From the NCBI GenBank assembly GCA_959606905.1, contig CAUHML010000008.1, positions 30,663 to 94,662 of the forward strand: DNA of 64,000 nucleotides. The letters are read 5' to 3'. The notes below the pieces were generated by a model, which saw only the letters and a program-made list of their open reading frames with translations, was not told where the DNA came from and searched no databases. The translations under genes were made by a program, and so were the position numbers. The DNA is from an uncultured Bacteroides sp. Its GTDB lineage: Bacteria; Bacteroidota; Bacteroidia; Bacteroidales; Bacteroidaceae. This document shows, in pieces, positions 62,992-64,000 of the stretch. Every line of letters starts with the position of its first letter. Positions within the stretch are counted from its first letter, which is position 1.

Positions 62992-63936
62992 ATGAGAAAA
63001 GACGGATTTACCGTATGCGCAAAACATTATATTAAGTGTTTGCGGCAAGAAGGGCGTTATGCCACTGCGCATGTTTATGAAAGTGCGCTTCGCTCTTTCA
63101 CTATGTTTTGTGGCACTGCGGGTGTATCATTCAGACAGATCACCCGTGGAAATTTAAAGAGGTATAGCAGCTATCTTATGGATTGCCATTTGAGGCTTAA
63201 TACCATTTCTACCTATATGCGGATGTTGCGCTGCATATACAATAGGGGAGTAGATATGCATCAGACCCCATACGTTCATCGTATGTTTCGTGATGTGTTC
63301 ACTGGGATAGACACTCGTCAGAAGAAAGCTATTCCTATAAACGAACTTCATACGTTACTTAACGAAGACCCACAATCTGATAAGCTGCGTCGGACACAAG
63401 CTATTGCCAACTTATTGTTTTTATTTTGCGGAATGCCTTTTGTCGATCTTGCCTATTTGGAAAAGTCAAATTTGGAAGGGAATATGTTGAAGTACAACCG
63501 TGCCAAAACCGGTATTCCTATGAACGTAGAAATATTGGATTCGGCAGCAACTATCATTTCACAACTTCGCAATAAGCATACAACAGTTCTTCCCGAACAT
63601 CCGGATTATCTGTTTTACATATTGAGTGGAAAGAATAAGAGGAGTGATGAGGCGGGTTATAAAGAATACCAATCTGCTTTACGTTGTTTCAATAATGATT
63701 TGAAGAGTTTAGCCAGAAAGTTATGTATTCGCTCCTCTGTAACCTCTTATACATTCCGTCATTCATGGGCTACTACGGCAAAATATCGTGGAGTTCCTAT
63801 CGAAATGATAAGTGAATCATTGGGACACAAATCTATCAAAACAACACAAATCTATTTAAAAGGCTTCGAACTGTCAGAAAGAACTAAAGTAAATCGGTTG
63901 AATTATTCTTACGTGATGAACTTCAAGACTATCTAG
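62992..63936 (+). CDS. Tyrosine-type site-specific recombinase with atypical first Arg region
   Basis: The 314-residue recombinase has an N-terminal SAM-like DNA-binding domain (about 5-100) and a catalytic domain (about 110-300). Lys is seen in NRAKTGIPM, the His/Arg box reads YTFRHSWATTA (Tyr in place of the first His, as in many Bacteroides recombinases), and LGHKSIKTTQIYLKGF has the late His and nucleophile Tyr. In the box I region, where relatives have ARGMxFVDLA, this protein reads FCGMPFVDLA, so the usual Arg is missing. It may be an island integrase or an invertase. No matching inverted repeats were found in the 64 bp that follow. Confidence 0.82.
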   Translation: MRKDGFTVCAKHYIKCLRQEGRYATAHVYESALRSFTMFCGTAGVSFRQITRGNLKRYSSYLMDCHLRLNTISTYMRMLRCIYNRGVDMHQTPYVHRMFRDVFTGIDTRQKKAIPINELHTLLNEDPQSDKLRRTQAIANLLFLFCGMPFVDLAYLEKSNLEGNMLKYNRAKTGIPMNVEILDSAATIISQLRNKHTTVLPEHPDYLFYILSGKNKRSDEAGYKEYQSALRCFNNDLKSLARKLCIRSSVTSYTFRHSWATTAKYRGVPIEMISESLGHKSIKTTQIYLKGFELSERTKVNRLNYSYVMNFKTI

Positions 63937-64000
63937 TTGTATGTGTGTAAACTGTTGATAAATAGTATGCTTAGATGAATGTTACTTTAAAGGTAACGGA

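Noticed and set aside
1..64000. CRISPR arrays, tRNA and rRNA genes, insertion sequences
   Set aside because: No regularly spaced repeats, no tRNA T-arm type sequences in non-coding DNA and no transposase-like frames were found by eye. A tRNAscan or ISfinder run was not possible.

Overview
The window reads as chromosomal DNA of a Bacteroides species (Bacteroidota, gut type). Evidence is the repeated Bacteroides promoter pattern (TTTG, about 19-20 bp, TAnnTTTG), the A-rich ribosome-binding regions, the type III glutamine synthetase, the TonB receptors with a carboxypeptidase-regulatory-like N-terminal domain, LruC-domain lipoproteins, and the trpBEGDCFA gene order. The species cannot be fixed from this sequence alone. 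No rRNA, tRNA, CRISPR array or insertion sequence was recognised.

Region by region. 1-8.4 kb: two tandem copies of a module made of a small His-rich membrane protein and a TonB-dependent receptor whose plug carries an NCxxC motif, then a YecH-like metal-binding protein, a cation diffusion facilitator, a truncated GH20 fragment, a DUF2023 protein and a flavodoxin. The theme is metal supply and low-iron redox chemistry. 8.5-13.4 kb: the first of three LruC lipoproteins, a stand-alone AICAR transformylase, and a hemerythrin/RIC-like protein translationally coupled to a LuxR regulator with a non-phosphorylatable receiver. 13.4-13.7 kb: an apparent non-coding transcript with its own promoter and terminator. 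13.9-17.0 kb: a small polysaccharide module (response regulator, receiver-fused sugar-1-phosphate transferase, degenerate GT2 protein, acetyltransferase). 17.3-21 kb: second LruC lipoprotein and cytoplasmic asparaginase. 21.1-27.9 kb: the complete trp operon with a leader peptide containing three consecutive Trp codons and an attenuator.

28-38 kb: a 46-codon membrane peptide, an iron alcohol dehydrogenase, an SLC13 permease, the third LruC lipoprotein, a nested inverted-repeat array, ppx-ppk and a DUF308 membrane protein. 38-59 kb: a nitrogen and amidotransferase district with glnN, dapF-dapL, asnB, gltBD, a PurF-like enzyme and carAB. Two fossils sit inside it: the C-terminal tail of an ammonium transporter between dapL and glnN, and a heavily deleted glmS at the head of the purF-like/carAB operon. 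Neither appears as an intact gene here.

59.2-64 kb: an AT-rich accessory block with two D12-class adenine methyltransferases, an AlwI-family type IIS endonuclease and a tyrosine recombinase. It is probably a defence island inserted after carB. The best candidates for unusual biology are the receiver-linked polysaccharide module, the hemerythrin/pseudo-receiver pair, the GGTA-rich non-coding transcript, the duplicated metal-uptake module with its operator-like repeat, and the restriction island.
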